A DNA stretch of 64,000 nucleotides from assembly GCA_016185015.1 (NCBI GenBank), contig JACPOI010000051.1, positions 31,902 to 95,901 on the forward strand, written 5' to 3'. The notes under the pieces were generated by a model. The model did not search any database. It was not told the DNA's origin and saw only the letters and a program-made list of their open reading frames with translations. A program made the translations under genes and the position numbers. Positions 37,945 through 46,684 of the stretch are shown one piece after another. How positions within the stretch are numbered: the first letter of the stretch is position 1; every line of letters begins with the position of its first letter. This DNA is from Burkholderiales bacterium. Lineage in GTDB: Bacteria; Pseudomonadota; Gammaproteobacteria; Burkholderiales; Burkholderiaceae_C.

Positions 37945-38406
37945 ATGAAAAAGCTACTGACGCTTTCCCTGCTTGCGCTGTCTGCCGGTGTGGCCAGCCT
38001 GCCGGCCCATGCCAACGACAAGGCCACCATCGATGCGATGGAGGGCTACTTTGAATTCGTCGACTACGGCGGCGCCACCATCTTCCCCGAGCAGATCCCC
38101 AAGGAGGACTGGAAGAAGTTCTTCGTCATCGACGCGCGCGATGCCGGCCAGTTCGACAAGGGCCACATCCCCGGCGCGCGCAATATCGATTGGCGCCAGG
38201 TGCTGGCCAGGCGCAACGAGATCCCCAAGGACAAGCCGGTGCTGATCTACTGCAACCAGGGCACGCTGTCGGCGCAGGCCGGTTTTGCGCTGCGCCTGGC
38301 AGGTTACGAGAACGTACGCATCCTGCAGGGTGGCATGAGCGAGTGGCAGGCCAAAGGCGGATTTGATGCCGCCCAGCAGCCCACGCCCCTGGGCGGCAAG
38401 CACTGA
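37945..38406 (+). CDS. Periplasmic single-domain rhodanese
   Basis: A 153-residue protein. The signal peptide is MKKLLTLSLLALSAGVASLP, with cleavage near AHA-N (residue 23). The rhodanese domain shows FFVIDARDAGQFDKGHIPGARNI and the active-site Cys103 in YCNQGTLSAQAG, whose loop is longer than the ThiI/GlpE type. I chose ATG 37945, nine bases after AAGGA, over ATG 37936, which overlaps that site. It is the last gene of the sulfur operon, which then ends in a GC hairpin. Likely a persulfide carrier on the periplasmic side. Confidence 0.9.
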   Translation: MKKLLTLSLLALSAGVASLPAHANDKATIDAMEGYFEFVDYGGATIFPEQIPKEDWKKFFVIDARDAGQFDKGHIPGARNIDWRQVLARRNEIPKDKPVLIYCNQGTLSAQAGFALRLAGYENVRILQGGMSEWQAKGGFDAAQQPTPLGGKH

Positions 38407-38441
38407 CAGCCGGCCACTGCGGCGCCAGACGCAAGTGCTTG

Positions 38442-38466
38442 CCCCGGGGCCGTGTTCGGCCCGGGG
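38442..38466. terminator. GC-rich hairpin after the sulfur operon
   Basis: CCCCGGGGCCG (38442-38452), loop TGTT, CGGCCCGGGG (38457-38466), one bulged G. Very stable but without a T tract, so a factor-assisted or imperfect terminator. Confidence 0.5.
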
Positions 38467-38527
38467 TGTCCTGAGCCTAAAGCCCCACGAGGGGCAGGCT
38501 GCGTGCGCCACCGCTAAGCTTGGTCGG

Positions 38528-38821
38528 ATGGCTGAAATCCACATTCACCGTGCGCACACCCTGGGTCACGACGCTGCGCTCCAGCTGGCTCGCGACTGGC
38601 ATGCCCAGGCCGTGCAGGACTGGGGTCTGCGCTGCACCGCGCATGCGCAAGATGATGGCTATTGCATTGATTTTGAGCGCCCGGGCATGCAGGGCACGCT
38701 GCGCGTGAGCCCCGACGCCTTTGAGCTGCGCATGAATCTCGGCTTTTTGCTCGGTGCCTACCGCGGTCGCATCGAGGCCGAACTGCAGCGCCGGCTCGAT
38801 AGCTTGCTCGGCACGGCCTGA
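38528..38821 (+). CDS. Polyhydroxyalkanoic acid system family protein
   Basis: A 97-residue protein of the small PHA-system family: MAEIHIHRAHTLGHDAALQLA at the start, then a CIDFERPGMQGTLRVSPD strand pair and the ending MNLGFLLGAYRGRIEAELQRRLD. Family members are found near PHA genes and thought to associate with granules or regulate PHA metabolism; direct evidence is thin. Here no phaC/phaB/phaP gene is adjacent. It lies tail to tail with the TetR gene, 14 bases apart. Confidence 0.8.
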   Translation: MAEIHIHRAHTLGHDAALQLARDWHAQAVQDWGLRCTAHAQDDGYCIDFERPGMQGTLRVSPDAFELRMNLGFLLGAYRGRIEAELQRRLDSLLGTA

Positions 38822-38835
38822 ACCGGCGGTTGCGT

Positions 38836-39471
38836 TCAGCGAGCGCCGAGACCCTGGAAGCAGGTGCGCAGCAACAGCTCGATGATCTGCTCGTCGCTGT
38901 ACTCCCCCGTGCTGCGCAGAAAGCCTGGCACCGGGTCGCAGGCGCGCGCGTAAAGCGTGTAGAGCACCACGATCGGTGGCAGCGTCTTGTCCAGGCTGCC
39001 CTCGGTCTGCGCGGCCTCGATCCAGCCGCCGAGCTTCTCGCTCACGGCCATGAGCCGATCGAGGTAGGCGCGATGCGCCATGAGCGCGGCGCGCAGGCTG
39101 GAGTTGGCGCTGGGCAGCGAAGGCATCTGGCCCTGCAACTGCACCTGCAGCATCCAGCGCACAGCGGCCTGCAGGTTCTGCACCGGCGGCTCGCTGGCAT
39201 CGAGGCCGTCCAGGAAAGCCTGTGCGCGCTCCAGCGTGCGTACCATGGCCTCGGCCGCCAGGTCTTCCTTGCTGGGAAAGTGCCGGTAGAGGCTGGCCTT
39301 GGCGATGCCCACTTCGGCGGCCACGTCGTCCACGGTCATCGCATCGAAACCTTTTTCAGCCAGCAGGCGGTTGACCGCCTGGACGATCGCGTCCTCGCGG
39401 GCCGAATGCATCTGCTCGCGAAAGCTGCGCCGGGCCGGTGCGGTGGGTGATTTAAGGGCAGTAGCGTTCAT
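38836..39471 (-). CDS. TetR-family regulator
   Basis: A 211-residue TetR regulator with a helix-turn-helix at ~25-75: REDAIVQAVNRLLAEKGFDAMTVDDVAAEVGIAKASLYRHFPSKEDL. The C-terminal ligand domain ends EYSDEQIIELLLRTCFQGLG. It is divergent from the fasciclin gene. Its upstream region holds two palindromes with the same ACCAAT/ATTGGT half-site, so it is very likely autoregulated. Ligand unknown. Confidence 0.93.
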   Translation of the reverse strand: MNATALKSPTAPARRSFREQMHSAREDAIVQAVNRLLAEKGFDAMTVDDVAAEVGIAKASLYRHFPSKEDLAAEAMVRTLERAQAFLDGLDASEPPVQNLQAAVRWMLQVQLQGQMPSLPSANSSLRAALMAHRAYLDRLMAVSEKLGGWIEAAQTEGSLDKTLPPIVVLYTLYARACDPVPGFLRSTGEYSDEQIIELLLRTCFQGLGAR

Positions 39472-39517
39472 ATCGGGTGTTTGGGGGCGTGGATTGCCCT
39501 GAATAGACTATAACCAC

Positions 39518-39563
39518 ACCAATTGGTTAGTTATTATACTGATTGGTATCAAAATATACCAAT
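39518..39563. promoter_or_regulatory. Tandem palindromic operators between tetR and the fasciclin gene
   Basis: ACCAATTGGT (39518-39527) is a perfect palindrome. ATTGGTAT (39542-39549) and ATACCAAT (39556-39563) form a perfect inverted repeat with a 6-base spacer. Both are built from the half-site ACCAAT. The stretch is strongly AT-rich and lies 47-92 bases from the tetR ATG. Probable TetR operators. Confidence 0.7.
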
Positions 39564-39642
39564 GGGTTATTATTCGCCAGCGCCCAACGTTGCGGCGCAG
39601 CCCCAAGCGGGATCCCCCAACCTTTAGACACTGGAGTCCGAG

Positions 39643-40095
39643 ATGAAGAAAGTCCTGATTGCTTCCCTGCTGAGCATGGGCGCCCTGAGCGCCCAAGCTG
39701 CCGACATCGTCGACACCGCCGTCGCGGCCGGTTCCTTCAAGACCCTGGTTGCAGCCGTGCAGGCCGCCGGACTGGTCGACACGCTCAAGGGCCCGGGCCC
39801 GTTCACGGTGTTCGCCCCCACCGATGAAGCCTTCGCCAAGATCCCCAAGGCCCAGCTCGACGCCCTGCTCAAGGACAAGGCCGCACTGACCAAGGTGCTG
39901 ACCTACCACGTGGTGCCGGGCAAGGTGATGGCCGCCAACGTCAAGGCCGGCAAGGTCAAGACGGTGCAGGGTTCCGAGCTGACCGTCAGCACCATGGGCG
40001 GCGTCAAGGTTGACAACGCGAACGTGGTGAAGACCGACATCGGGACCGACAACGGCGTGATCCACGTGATCGACACCGTGGTGATGCCCAAGTAA
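39643..40095 (+). CDS. Exported fasciclin (FAS1) domain protein
   Basis: A 150-residue secreted protein. The signal peptide is [20 protein letters not shown]; a single FAS1 domain follows, with the H1 box [17 protein letters not shown], the YH box [10 protein letters not shown] and the H2 box [17 protein letters not shown]1 domains mediate adhesion or matrix contacts; in bacteria small secreted forms are often induced in stationary phase or biofilms. It is divergent from a TetR gene across a double operator and is followed by a terminator. Confidence 0.93.
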   Translation: MKKVLIASLLSMGALSAQAADIVDTAVAAGSFKTLVAAVQAAGLVDTLKGPGPFTVFAPTDEAFAKIPKAQLDALLKDKAALTKVLTYHVVPGKVMAANVKAGKVKTVQGSELTVSTMGGVKVDNANVVKTDIGTDNGVIHVIDTVVMPK

Positions 40096-40116
40096 ATCTA
40101 GGCGTGCTCCGACTTG

Positions 40117-40143
40117 GCCCCTCTCGTGACGGGCTTTTTTTTT
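40117..40143 (+). terminator. Terminator after the fasciclin gene
   Basis: A short stem GCCC (40117-40120) with GGGC (40131-40134) and a 10-base loop is followed directly by nine T (40135-40143). The stem is weak but the T tract is strong. Confidence 0.65.
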
Positions 40144-40150
40144 GCGTCGA

Positions 40151-41335
40151 TCAAACGCGTTCGTACAGCGTCACCACGCAGGCGCCGCCCAGGCCCAGGT
40201 TGTGCTGCAGGGCCAGGCGCGCATCGGCCACCTGGCGCGCGCCGGCCTGGCCACGCAACTGCTGCACGAGCTCAGTGCATTGCGCCAGGCCCGTGGCGCC
40301 CAGCGGGTGGCCCTTGCTGAGCAGGCCGCCCGAGGGGTTGGTGACGAATTTCCCGCCATAGGTGTTGTCGCCGTCCATCACAAACTTTTCCGCGCCGCCC
40401 TCGGGGCACAGGCCCAGGGCTTCGTAGCTGATGAGTTCGTTCTGGGCGAAGCAGTCGTGCAGTTCGACCACGTCCACGTCCTGCGCACCGATGCCGGCGC
40501 TTTCATACACCTGGCGTGCGGCTTCCTTGGCCATGGAGTAACCCACGACCTCGCGCATGTCGCGCGCTTCGAAGGTCCGGGCCGTGTCGGTGGTCATGGC
40601 CTGGGCGCGGATGCGCACGCTGCGGTCCAGTCCGTGCTTTTGCGCAAACGCGTCCGAGCAGATCACGGCCGCCGCCGCGCCGCAGGTGGGCGGGCAGGCC
40701 ATCAGGCGGGTCATCACGCCGTCCCAGAGCATGGGCGCGGCCATCACGTCGTCGGTTGTCACTTCCTTGCGGAACAGGGCCAGCGGGTTGTTGACAGCGT
40801 GGCGGCTGGCCTTGGCGCGGATGGCGGCAAAGGTTTCCAGCTTGGTGCCGTACTGCTGCATGTGGGCCAGGCCGGCGCCGCCGAAGTAGCGCAGGGCCAG
40901 CGGGATCTCGGCGTGGCCCACCAGTTCCTGGGTCGCTTGGTCGAAACGGTCGAAGGGTGTGGGACGGTCGTTGAAGACGGCGCCCAGGGCGCCGGGGCTC
41001 ATGTGCTCGAAGCCCAGGGCCAGCACGCAGTCGGCGCCGCCGCTGGCCACGGCCTGGCGCGCCAGGAAGAGGGCGGTGGAGCCAGTGGAGCAGTTGTTGT
41101 TGACGTTGACGATGGGAATGCCGCTCATGCCCACGTCGTAGAGTGCACGCTGGCCGGCGGTGGAGTCACCGTAGACGTAGCCCACATAGGCCTGCTGCAG
41201 CTGCGCGTAGTCCAGGCCGGCGTCGGCCAGCGCGGCGCGCACGGCCTCGGCGGCCATCTCGGGGTAGGGGCGGTTGGCGCCCGGCTTGGCAAAAGCGATC
41301 ATGCCGACACCGGCGACCAGGACATGGCTGGACAT
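40151..41335 (-). CDS. Thiolase-family protein, SCP-x / lipid-transfer type
   Basis: A 394-residue thiolase-fold enzyme. The acylated nucleophile is Cys82 in VNVNNNCSTGSTALFLARQ. The His of HDCFAQNELISYE replaces the usual NEAFA motif, and GGLLSKGHPLGATGLAQ carries the second catalytic His. The HDCF variant and the lack of the final Cys-Gly-Gly-Gly box typical of biosynthetic thiolases place it in the SCP-x group, which cleaves branched or sterol side-chain 3-oxoacyl-CoA. No SCP2 or DUF35 partner lies beside it. Convergent with the fasciclin gene. Confidence 0.88.
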   Translation of the reverse strand: MSSHVLVAGVGMIAFAKPGANRPYPEMAAEAVRAALADAGLDYAQLQQAYVGYVYGDSTAGQRALYDVGMSGIPIVNVNNNCSTGSTALFLARQAVASGGADCVLALGFEHMSPGALGAVFNDRPTPFDRFDQATQELVGHAEIPLALRYFGGAGLAHMQQYGTKLETFAAIRAKASRHAVNNPLALFRKEVTTDDVMAAPMLWDGVMTRLMACPPTCGAAAAVICSDAFAQKHGLDRSVRIRAQAMTTDTARTFEARDMREVVGYSMAKEAARQVYESAGIGAQDVDVVELHDCFAQNELISYEALGLCPEGGAEKFVMDGDNTYGGKFVTNPSGGLLSKGHPLGATGLAQCTELVQQLRGQAGARQVADARLALQHNLGLGGACVVTLYERV

Positions 41336-41392
41336 GGGGAACTCCGTGGTTAACAGACAGACCCGGCCAGCTTATCACCGGCGGGCCAGCCT

Positions 41393-42973
41393 TCAGACCG
41401 ATACCACGCGGTTGCGACCGGCGTTCTTGGCGGCATAGAGCCGGTCATCGGCCAGATTGACGGCAGCGCTTTCGTCGTGGTTCTCGGGGCTGGAGACGGC
41501 TACGCCGATGCTGATCGTGATGTGGCCGGCGATCGGGTCCACCGAAGCTTCCACCGCCCGGCGGATCTTTTCGGCTACCTGGGCTGCTGACACCAGATTC
41601 GTGTCGGGCAGCAGGACGATGAACTCCTCACCGCCGAAGCGTGCCACAAAATCGGTTTCCCGCAGGCAGTGGTTCAGGGTCTTGGCCACCCGCTTGAGCA
41701 CATGGTCCCCGGCTTCATGACCATAGCTGTCGTTGATGCGCTTGAAGTAGTCCACGTCCAGCATCAGAACCGCATAGGTGGAGCCGGTGCGTTTCATGCG
41801 CATGAACTCGCTGTGCAGATGCTCGTTGGCCGCCATGCGGTTGGCCAGGCCGGTCAGGACGTCGTGCCGGGACAGGTGGCGCAAGCCTTCATTGGCCTTT
41901 TCCAGCTCGGCGGTGCGCTCCCGGACCTTGTGCTCCAGCTCGGCATTGATCTGGAGAATGCGTTTTTCCATGGCCAGACGCTCGTCTTCCTGCGCTTCTT
42001 CAAGACGCTCGAAGGCGAGATGGCGGCGCTGATAAAGATAAAGCCCGGCCAGTGTCACCATCGCGATGACGCCAAACAGGGCAGCTCTGAGCTCCAGGTC
42101 CTTCAGCCAGGGGGAAAACATGACAGACAGATCCCGGTCGATGGCCACGACAAGCAATTTGTCGGCCTTGACCGTCAGGGGGGAGATGGTGGCGAAGGCA
42201 ATCATCCGCCTCACCTGGGTGGCTGCCGCCAAGCCGGTGATGACGTCTCTGGCGTGTCCACTGTCCAGGAACTGCTTGAACAGCGAGCCTGGTTTGTCGG
42301 CCAGATTCACGCCTATGATTTTTTCCGTGTCGGGAGCCCGGAAGACGACCTTGCCGTCACCGTGCACCAGCGTGGCATGGACATCGGGCGCATAGATGAC
42401 GGATTCCAGCAGGACGCTGAAGTACTCGGGGTCGAGGATGGCCAGCACATAACCACCGAAGCGACCCTGCCGGTCTTCCACCATCTTGCCGACGCTCATC
42501 GCATAGGTCCCCAGCGGGGTGACAAAGGGCGTCGACAGATGGAGCAGGGCGGGGTTCGCGGTCTGGCGTATGGCGGTATAGCGTTCCGAACCCCGGAAAT
42601 TCTGGCCGATGAGTTCCGGGCGACTGCTGGCAATCGCATCCCCCTTGGCATTGATCAGGAGAATGGTGCGTACGCCCGTCTGGGCGGCGACCATGTCGGA
42701 CAGGCGCTGGTTCAGCAAGTGGTTGCTGCTGCCCCCGGTGCGCAGCTCCTGGCGTATCGCATCGAGTGCGTTGCTGGTGGTTTGCAGGCGGCGGCTGAGA
42801 TTGATGGTGACGACGTTGACCTCATGGAGCAATCGCGCGCGCTCGACTTGCGTCGTTTCCCTGTGGCTGGCATACAGATCCAGCCCCAGCAGGATGCCCA
42901 GCCCCAGCAGGACCAGGACCAGCCCCAGCCATTCATTGCGGTGCCGCTGATGGTGTTTGCTTTTGATCTCCAT
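41393..42973 (-). CDS. Membrane diguanylate cyclase with periplasmic PDC/Cache-type sensor
   Basis: A 526-residue c-di-GMP synthase. Membrane segments at ~15-34 and ~294-314 flank a periplasmic sensor of about 260 residues of the double-Cache kind (AQTGVRTILLINAKGDAIASS; GGYVLAILDPEYF). A coiled coil at ~325-365 leads to the GGDEF domain: DVLTGLANRMAANEHL, then FGGEEF in the active site. The product-inhibition site RETD is intact at the right spacing. It should be an active, feedback-controlled cyclase. Monocistronic; its signal is unknown. Confidence 0.93.
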   Translation of the reverse strand: MEIKSKHHQRHRNEWLGLVLVLLGLGILLGLDLYASHRETTQVERARLLHEVNVVTINLSRRLQTTSNALDAIRQELRTGGSSNHLLNQRLSDMVAAQTGVRTILLINAKGDAIASSRPELIGQNFRGSERYTAIRQTANPALLHLSTPFVTPLGTYAMSVGKMVEDRQGRFGGYVLAILDPEYFSVLLESVIYAPDVHATLVHGDGKVVFRAPDTEKIIGVNLADKPGSLFKQFLDSGHARDVITGLAAATQVRRMIAFATISPLTVKADKLLVVAIDRDLSVMFSPWLKDLELRAALFGVIAMVTLAGLYLYQRRHLAFERLEEAQEDERLAMEKRILQINAELEHKVRERTAELEKANEGLRHLSRHDVLTGLANRMAANEHLHSEFMRMKRTGSTYAVLMLDVDYFKRINDSYGHEAGDHVLKRVAKTLNHCLRETDFVARFGGEEFIVLLPDTNLVSAAQVAEKIRRAVEASVDPIAGHITISIGVAVSSPENHDESAAVNLADDRLYAAKNAGRNRVVSV

Positions 42974-43061
42974 GAGCCATGAGTATCACGGGCATCGGGG
43001 TTTTTCGCAAAGGGCCAGCAAAGCACCGGTCAAGGCCATCCATCTGCGTGAGTGGGCGGGC

Positions 43062-43079
43062 GCGGGCTTGCAAGCCCGC
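43062..43079. repeat. 18-base perfect palindrome downstream of a TctC gene
   Basis: GCGGGCTTGCAAGCCCGC lies 18 bases after the stop of the minus-strand TctC gene and upstream of the cyclase gene, inside a longer GC-rich imperfect hairpin. No T tract. May protect or end the TctC transcript. Confidence 0.5.
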
Positions 43080-43096
43080 CCCGTGACGTGAGACGT

Positions 43097-44071
43097 TTAC
43101 TCGGGCTTGATGCCGGCTTTCTTGACCACCTGGCCCCAGGTATCGTACTCACGCTTCATGTAGGCCGCGAGTTCGGCCGGGGTGCTGGGGCTGGGTGACA
43201 GACCCTTCATCTCGAGTTCCTTGGCCACGTCCGGGTCCTTGAGGATCCTGACCAGCACCTGGTTCAGGCGGTCCACCACGGCCTTGGGCGTCTTGGCGGG
43301 CACCACGTAGGCGTACCAGTTCAGCGTGTCGAAGCCGGGGTAGCCCTGCTCGGCCACGGTGGGTACGTCGGGCATCAGCGGGTCGCGCTTGAGACCGGTG
43401 GTCGCCAGGGCGCGGATCTTGCCGCTCTTGATGTGCGGGCCGGCCGTGGGCGGGGTGGACATGAAGGAGTCGACCTCGCCGCCGAGCAGGCCCAGCATGG
43501 CCGGACCGCCGCCCTTGTAGGCGACGTGGGTGAGGTCGATGTCGGCCTTGATCTTGAGCAGTTCGCCCGCCAGGTGGCCGGCGCCGCCGATGCCGGGCGA
43601 TGCGTAGGTCAGCTTGCCGGGCTGGGCCTTGGCCAGCTTCACATAGTCGGCCAGGGTCTTCACGGGCAGGTCGGCCTTGACCACCAGCACGTTGGAGAAC
43701 ACCACGGCCATGGTGACCGGGGCGAAATCCTGCAGGGGCTTGTAGGGAAGCTTGGCATTCATGTGCGGGGCGACCGTGAGCGAACCCACGCTGCCCAGTA
43801 GCAGGGTGTGGCCGTCCGGCTCGGCGCGGGCCACGAAGTCGGTGGCGATGTTGCCGCCGGCACCGGCCTTGTTGTCCACCACCACGTTCTGCTTGAGCTC
43901 GTCGCCCAGGTGTTTGGCGATGATGCGGGCCACCGCGTCGGTGGCGCCGCCGGCCGCAAAGCCCACCACCATGGTCAGGGGCTTGGTCGGCCAGTTGGCC
44001 TGGGCCAGGGCGTGGCCGGCGGCCAGCAAGGCGCCCAGCGCGAGGGTGAGTGTCTTGATCTTGAGTGTCAT
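43097..44071 (-). CDS. Bug/TctC-family periplasmic binding protein
   Basis: A 324-residue TctC-type binding protein. The signal peptide ends AGHALAQ; the mature part has WPTKPLTMVVGFAAGGATDAVARII, VDNKAGAGGNIATDFVA and LTHVAYKGGGPAMLGLLGGE. The conserved Asp of the ligand loop (ATD) is present. It is monocistronic between the cyclase and a beta-barrel gene, with no transporter membrane genes. Fourth such protein in the window. Confidence 0.92.
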   Translation of the reverse strand: MTLKIKTLTLALGALLAAGHALAQANWPTKPLTMVVGFAAGGATDAVARIIAKHLGDELKQNVVVDNKAGAGGNIATDFVARAEPDGHTLLLGSVGSLTVAPHMNAKLPYKPLQDFAPVTMAVVFSNVLVVKADLPVKTLADYVKLAKAQPGKLTYASPGIGGAGHLAGELLKIKADIDLTHVAYKGGGPAMLGLLGGEVDSFMSTPPTAGPHIKSGKIRALATTGLKRDPLMPDVPTVAEQGYPGFDTLNWYAYVVPAKTPKAVVDRLNQVLVRILKDPDVAKELEMKGLSPSPSTPAELAAYMKREYDTWGQVVKKAGIKPE

Positions 44072-44207
44072 GGAATCTCCTCAGGTGGATGCAGCCCGCC
44101 AGGCGGGCCGAAACAATTTTCCAGTATAGGGAGCACGACCGACCGGCGGCCGCTGGTTTTTACTTAGCGGCTATCGGAAAAAGTGATAGCCCTATGGCGT
44201 CGGGCGA

Positions 44208-44927
44208 TCACCAGCGCAGGCCCGCTTTCACACCCCAGGAGGTGGTGTCGCCGGTCTTGTCGGTTTCGAGGGCCAGGTTGAACAGGCCCAGGTTCAGGTT
44301 GAGCCCGATGAAGAGCTTGCCCTGGCTGAAACTTTCGCCTGCGAGGTTGCCCGCATTGGGCGAGCTGTTGGCCCAGACCTGGCCGACACCGGCGTAGGGC
44401 GTGAGCACGGTGAAGCCCTTGGAGATGGAGATGTCCAGGCTGCGCGTGCTCAGGGCGAGCTGGCTGGCGCCGTCGAGCCGGGTGTAGGCACCGCGCACGC
44501 CGATGGCCGGCATGGCCACGCCGCCACCGAGCAGGGCATAACGCACTTCGGCGCCGTAGAGCTGGGCGTTGATGGCCGGGACGTTGGCGATGAAGGCCCC
44601 CACGTCCAGCCCGAGCGGCAGGCCCTTGTGCAGATGCAGCTTCGGGATCAGCAGCGTGTTCATGCTGCTGTCGCTGGCGCCGGCCCGGGACAGGGCGCCG
44701 GCGCTTCTGGAGATGTCGGTGCCGGTGACTTCGAGGCCGATGTCGAAGCCCGTGATGCCTTGCGCCTCGGTCGGGGCGATGGGCTTGTAGCTGAAGGCCG
44801 CGCCGAGGTCTTCGGAGACCCGGCGGAATTCCGACTGGCTGAGGTTGCCGAGTGCCGAGAGGTCGCCTGCCAGGGCGGGCTGGGCCAGGGTGGCGGTGAA
44901 GGCGAGCAGGGTGAGGAGTTTTTTCAT
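44208..44927 (-). CDS. Predicted small outer-membrane beta-barrel protein
   Basis: A 239-residue exported protein. The signal peptide MKKLLTLLAFTATLAQPALA is followed by alternating hydrophobic/polar strands rich in Gly and aromatic ends (VRYALLGGGVAMPAIGVRGAYTRL, FIGLNLNLGLFNLALETD) and the terminal GVKAGLRW, with the C-terminal aromatic residue required by the BAM machinery. I do not recognise a named family. The start at 44927 is the Met of the signal peptide; a longer frame upstream is unlikely. Same strand as, and 68 bases after, the pseudouridine synthase gene. Confidence 0.75.
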   Translation of the reverse strand: MKKLLTLLAFTATLAQPALAGDLSALGNLSQSEFRRVSEDLGAAFSYKPIAPTEAQGITGFDIGLEVTGTDISRSAGALSRAGASDSSMNTLLIPKLHLHKGLPLGLDVGAFIANVPAINAQLYGAEVRYALLGGGVAMPAIGVRGAYTRLDGASQLALSTRSLDISISKGFTVLTPYAGVGQVWANSSPNAGNLAGESFSQGKLFIGLNLNLGLFNLALETDKTGDTTSWGVKAGLRW

Positions 44928-44995
44928 GAGGTGATGGTGCAGGAGATGCGTTGCAGTATCGCCGCGTCGTGGCGCTTGCGCTGTTTCAAGACGTA

Positions 44996-45913
44996 TCACC
45001 CCACCGCCAGCTGGCGTCGGCTTTCGAAGTGCCGCAGCTCGCCGGTGACGGGGTCGGTGAAGGCCAGTGCGCGCGCCAGCAACTGGAGCGGGCGGCTCCA
45101 GTTTTCCTCGGCGTGGCCCGGGCCATGCACCACTTCGGGGTAGAAGAGGTCGCCGCTTATCGGTCGGCCCAGCGCGTCCATGTGCACGCGCAACTGGTGC
45201 GTCTTGCCGCTGCGCGGGCGCAGTCGGTAGCGCGCCAGATCGCCGAACGCTTCGATCAGCTCGATCCGTGTTTCGCTGTTGGGTTCGCCCGGCACCTCGC
45301 GCTGGCGGAAGAAGCGCTCGTCGGGTTCGATGCGGCTGCGGTGCACGGCCGGCAGCGGCAGGTCGGGGCGTAGCGGGGCGATGGCCTCGTAGGTCTTGTC
45401 CACCACCTGTTCGCGAAACAGTGCCTGGTAGGCGCCGCGGTCCTGCGGCCGCACGCTGAAGACCACCAGGCCGGCGGTTTCGCGGTCGATGCGGTGGATG
45501 GGGCTCAGGTGTTCGAGGCCGGTGCGGCGCTTAAGGCGCACCAGCAGGGTCTGCTGCACGTAACGGCCGGTGGGGGTGACGGGCAGGAAATGCGGTTTGT
45601 CGGCCACCAGCAGGTGCGCATCCTGGTAGAGGATGGTTTCCTCGAAAGGGATGACGGGTTCGGCGTCCAGCGCACGGTAGTAGTAGACGCGCGTGCCGTG
45701 GCGATAGGGCGCATCCGGTAACAGTGGCGCGCCGCTCTCATCGAGGACGTGGCCCTGCGCCATGCGTTCTTGCCATTGTTCGGCGCTCACTGCCGGCAGC
45801 CGTTCGGCAAGGAAGTCGAGCAGCCGAGGCCAGGGGCCGTGGGGCAGGGCGACGCAACTGGCGCCGACGCCTTCGCGCATCGGCGGCTTGCTGCGATGCG
45901 GCGGGCGGCTCAT
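44996..45913 (-). CDS. RluA-family pseudouridine synthase
   Basis: A 305-residue pseudouridine synthase. The catalytic Asp lies in SPIHRIDRETAGLVVF. The second block LRPRSGKTHQLRVHMDALGRPISGD is typical. There is no S4 domain; the N terminus holds a short region with LAERLPAVSAEQWQERMAQG instead. The subgroup resembles RluA/TruC-type enzymes that modify rRNA or tRNA. It starts 6 bases after the trmB stop, so it belongs to a cluster of tRNA-modifying genes, which favours a tRNA target but does not prove it. Confidence 0.9.
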   Translation of the reverse strand: MSRPPHRSKPPMREGVGASCVALPHGPWPRLLDFLAERLPAVSAEQWQERMAQGHVLDESGAPLLPDAPYRHGTRVYYYRALDAEPVIPFEETILYQDAHLLVADKPHFLPVTPTGRYVQQTLLVRLKRRTGLEHLSPIHRIDRETAGLVVFSVRPQDRGAYQALFREQVVDKTYEAIAPLRPDLPLPAVHRSRIEPDERFFRQREVPGEPNSETRIELIEAFGDLARYRLRPRSGKTHQLRVHMDALGRPISGDLFYPEVVHGPGHAEENWSRPLQLLARALAFTDPVTGELRHFESRRQLAVG

Positions 45914-45919
45914 GGACGA

Positions 45920-46684
45920 TCAGATACGCGTGAACACCAGGTCCCAGACCCCGTGGCCCAGGCGCAGGCCGCGTTTCTCGAACTTGGTCAGCGGGCGATA
46001 CTCGGGCTTGGGGGCGTAGCCTTCGGCCGTGTTCTTCAGCAGCGGCTCGGCGCCCAGCACGGCCAGCATCTGCTGGGCATAGGGCTCCCAGTCGGTGGCG
46101 CAGTGCAGGTAGCCGCCGGGTCTGAGGCGCGCGGCCAGCTTGGCCACCAGCGGGGCTTGCAGCAGGCGGCGCTTGTGGTGCTTGGTCTTGTGCCAGGGAT
46201 CGGGGAAGAAGATGTGCACGCCGTCCAGGCTCTGCTCGGGCAGCATGTGGTCCAGCACCTCGACCGCGTCGTGCTGCAGGATGCGGATGTTCGTGAGTTC
46301 GCGTTCACCGATGTGCTTGAGCAGCGCACCCACGCCGGGTTCGTGCACCTCACAGCCCAGGAAGTTGGTCTCGCGCATCAGGTCTGCGATGTGCGCCGTC
46401 GCGTCGCCCATGCCGAAGCCGATCTCCAGGATCAACGGGCGCTTCGCGGCTTCCGCGCCGAAGACGGCTACACGGTCCAGCGGCGCAGCGCTGTAGGGCA
46501 GCACAAAACGCGGGCCATACAGCTCGAAGGCCTTGGCCTGGCCCGTGGTGGTGCGGCCGGCACGCTTGACGAAGCTCTTGATGGTCTTGGGGAAGTCGAC
46601 GCCGGGCGGCGGCAGGCGGCGCCGGTCTTTGGGCGGGGCTGACGCTGCGGCGTCCTGTTCGAGGGGCTTGGGGGTATCGGTCAC
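45920..46684 (-). CDS. trmB: tRNA (guanine-N7-)-methyltransferase
   Basis: A 254-residue SAM-dependent enzyme that makes m7G46 in tRNA. The SAM site is [17 protein letters not shown], and the family signature [17 protein letters not shown] is intact; the C terminus [16 protein letters not shown] also matches. The start is GTG at 46684, inside a GTGA overlap with the gluQ stop, so translation is coupled. Cytoplasmic. Confidence 0.97.
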   Translation of the reverse strand: MTDTPKPLEQDAAASAPPKDRRRLPPPGVDFPKTIKSFVKRAGRTTTGQAKAFELYGPRFVLPYSAAPLDRVAVFGAEAAKRPLILEIGFGMGDATAHIADLMRETNFLGCEVHEPGVGALLKHIGERELTNIRILQHDAVEVLDHMLPEQSLDGVHIFFPDPWHKTKHHKRRLLQAPLVAKLAARLRPGGYLHCATDWEPYAQQMLAVLGAEPLLKNTAEGYAPKPEYRPLTKFEKRGLRLGHGVWDLVFTRI

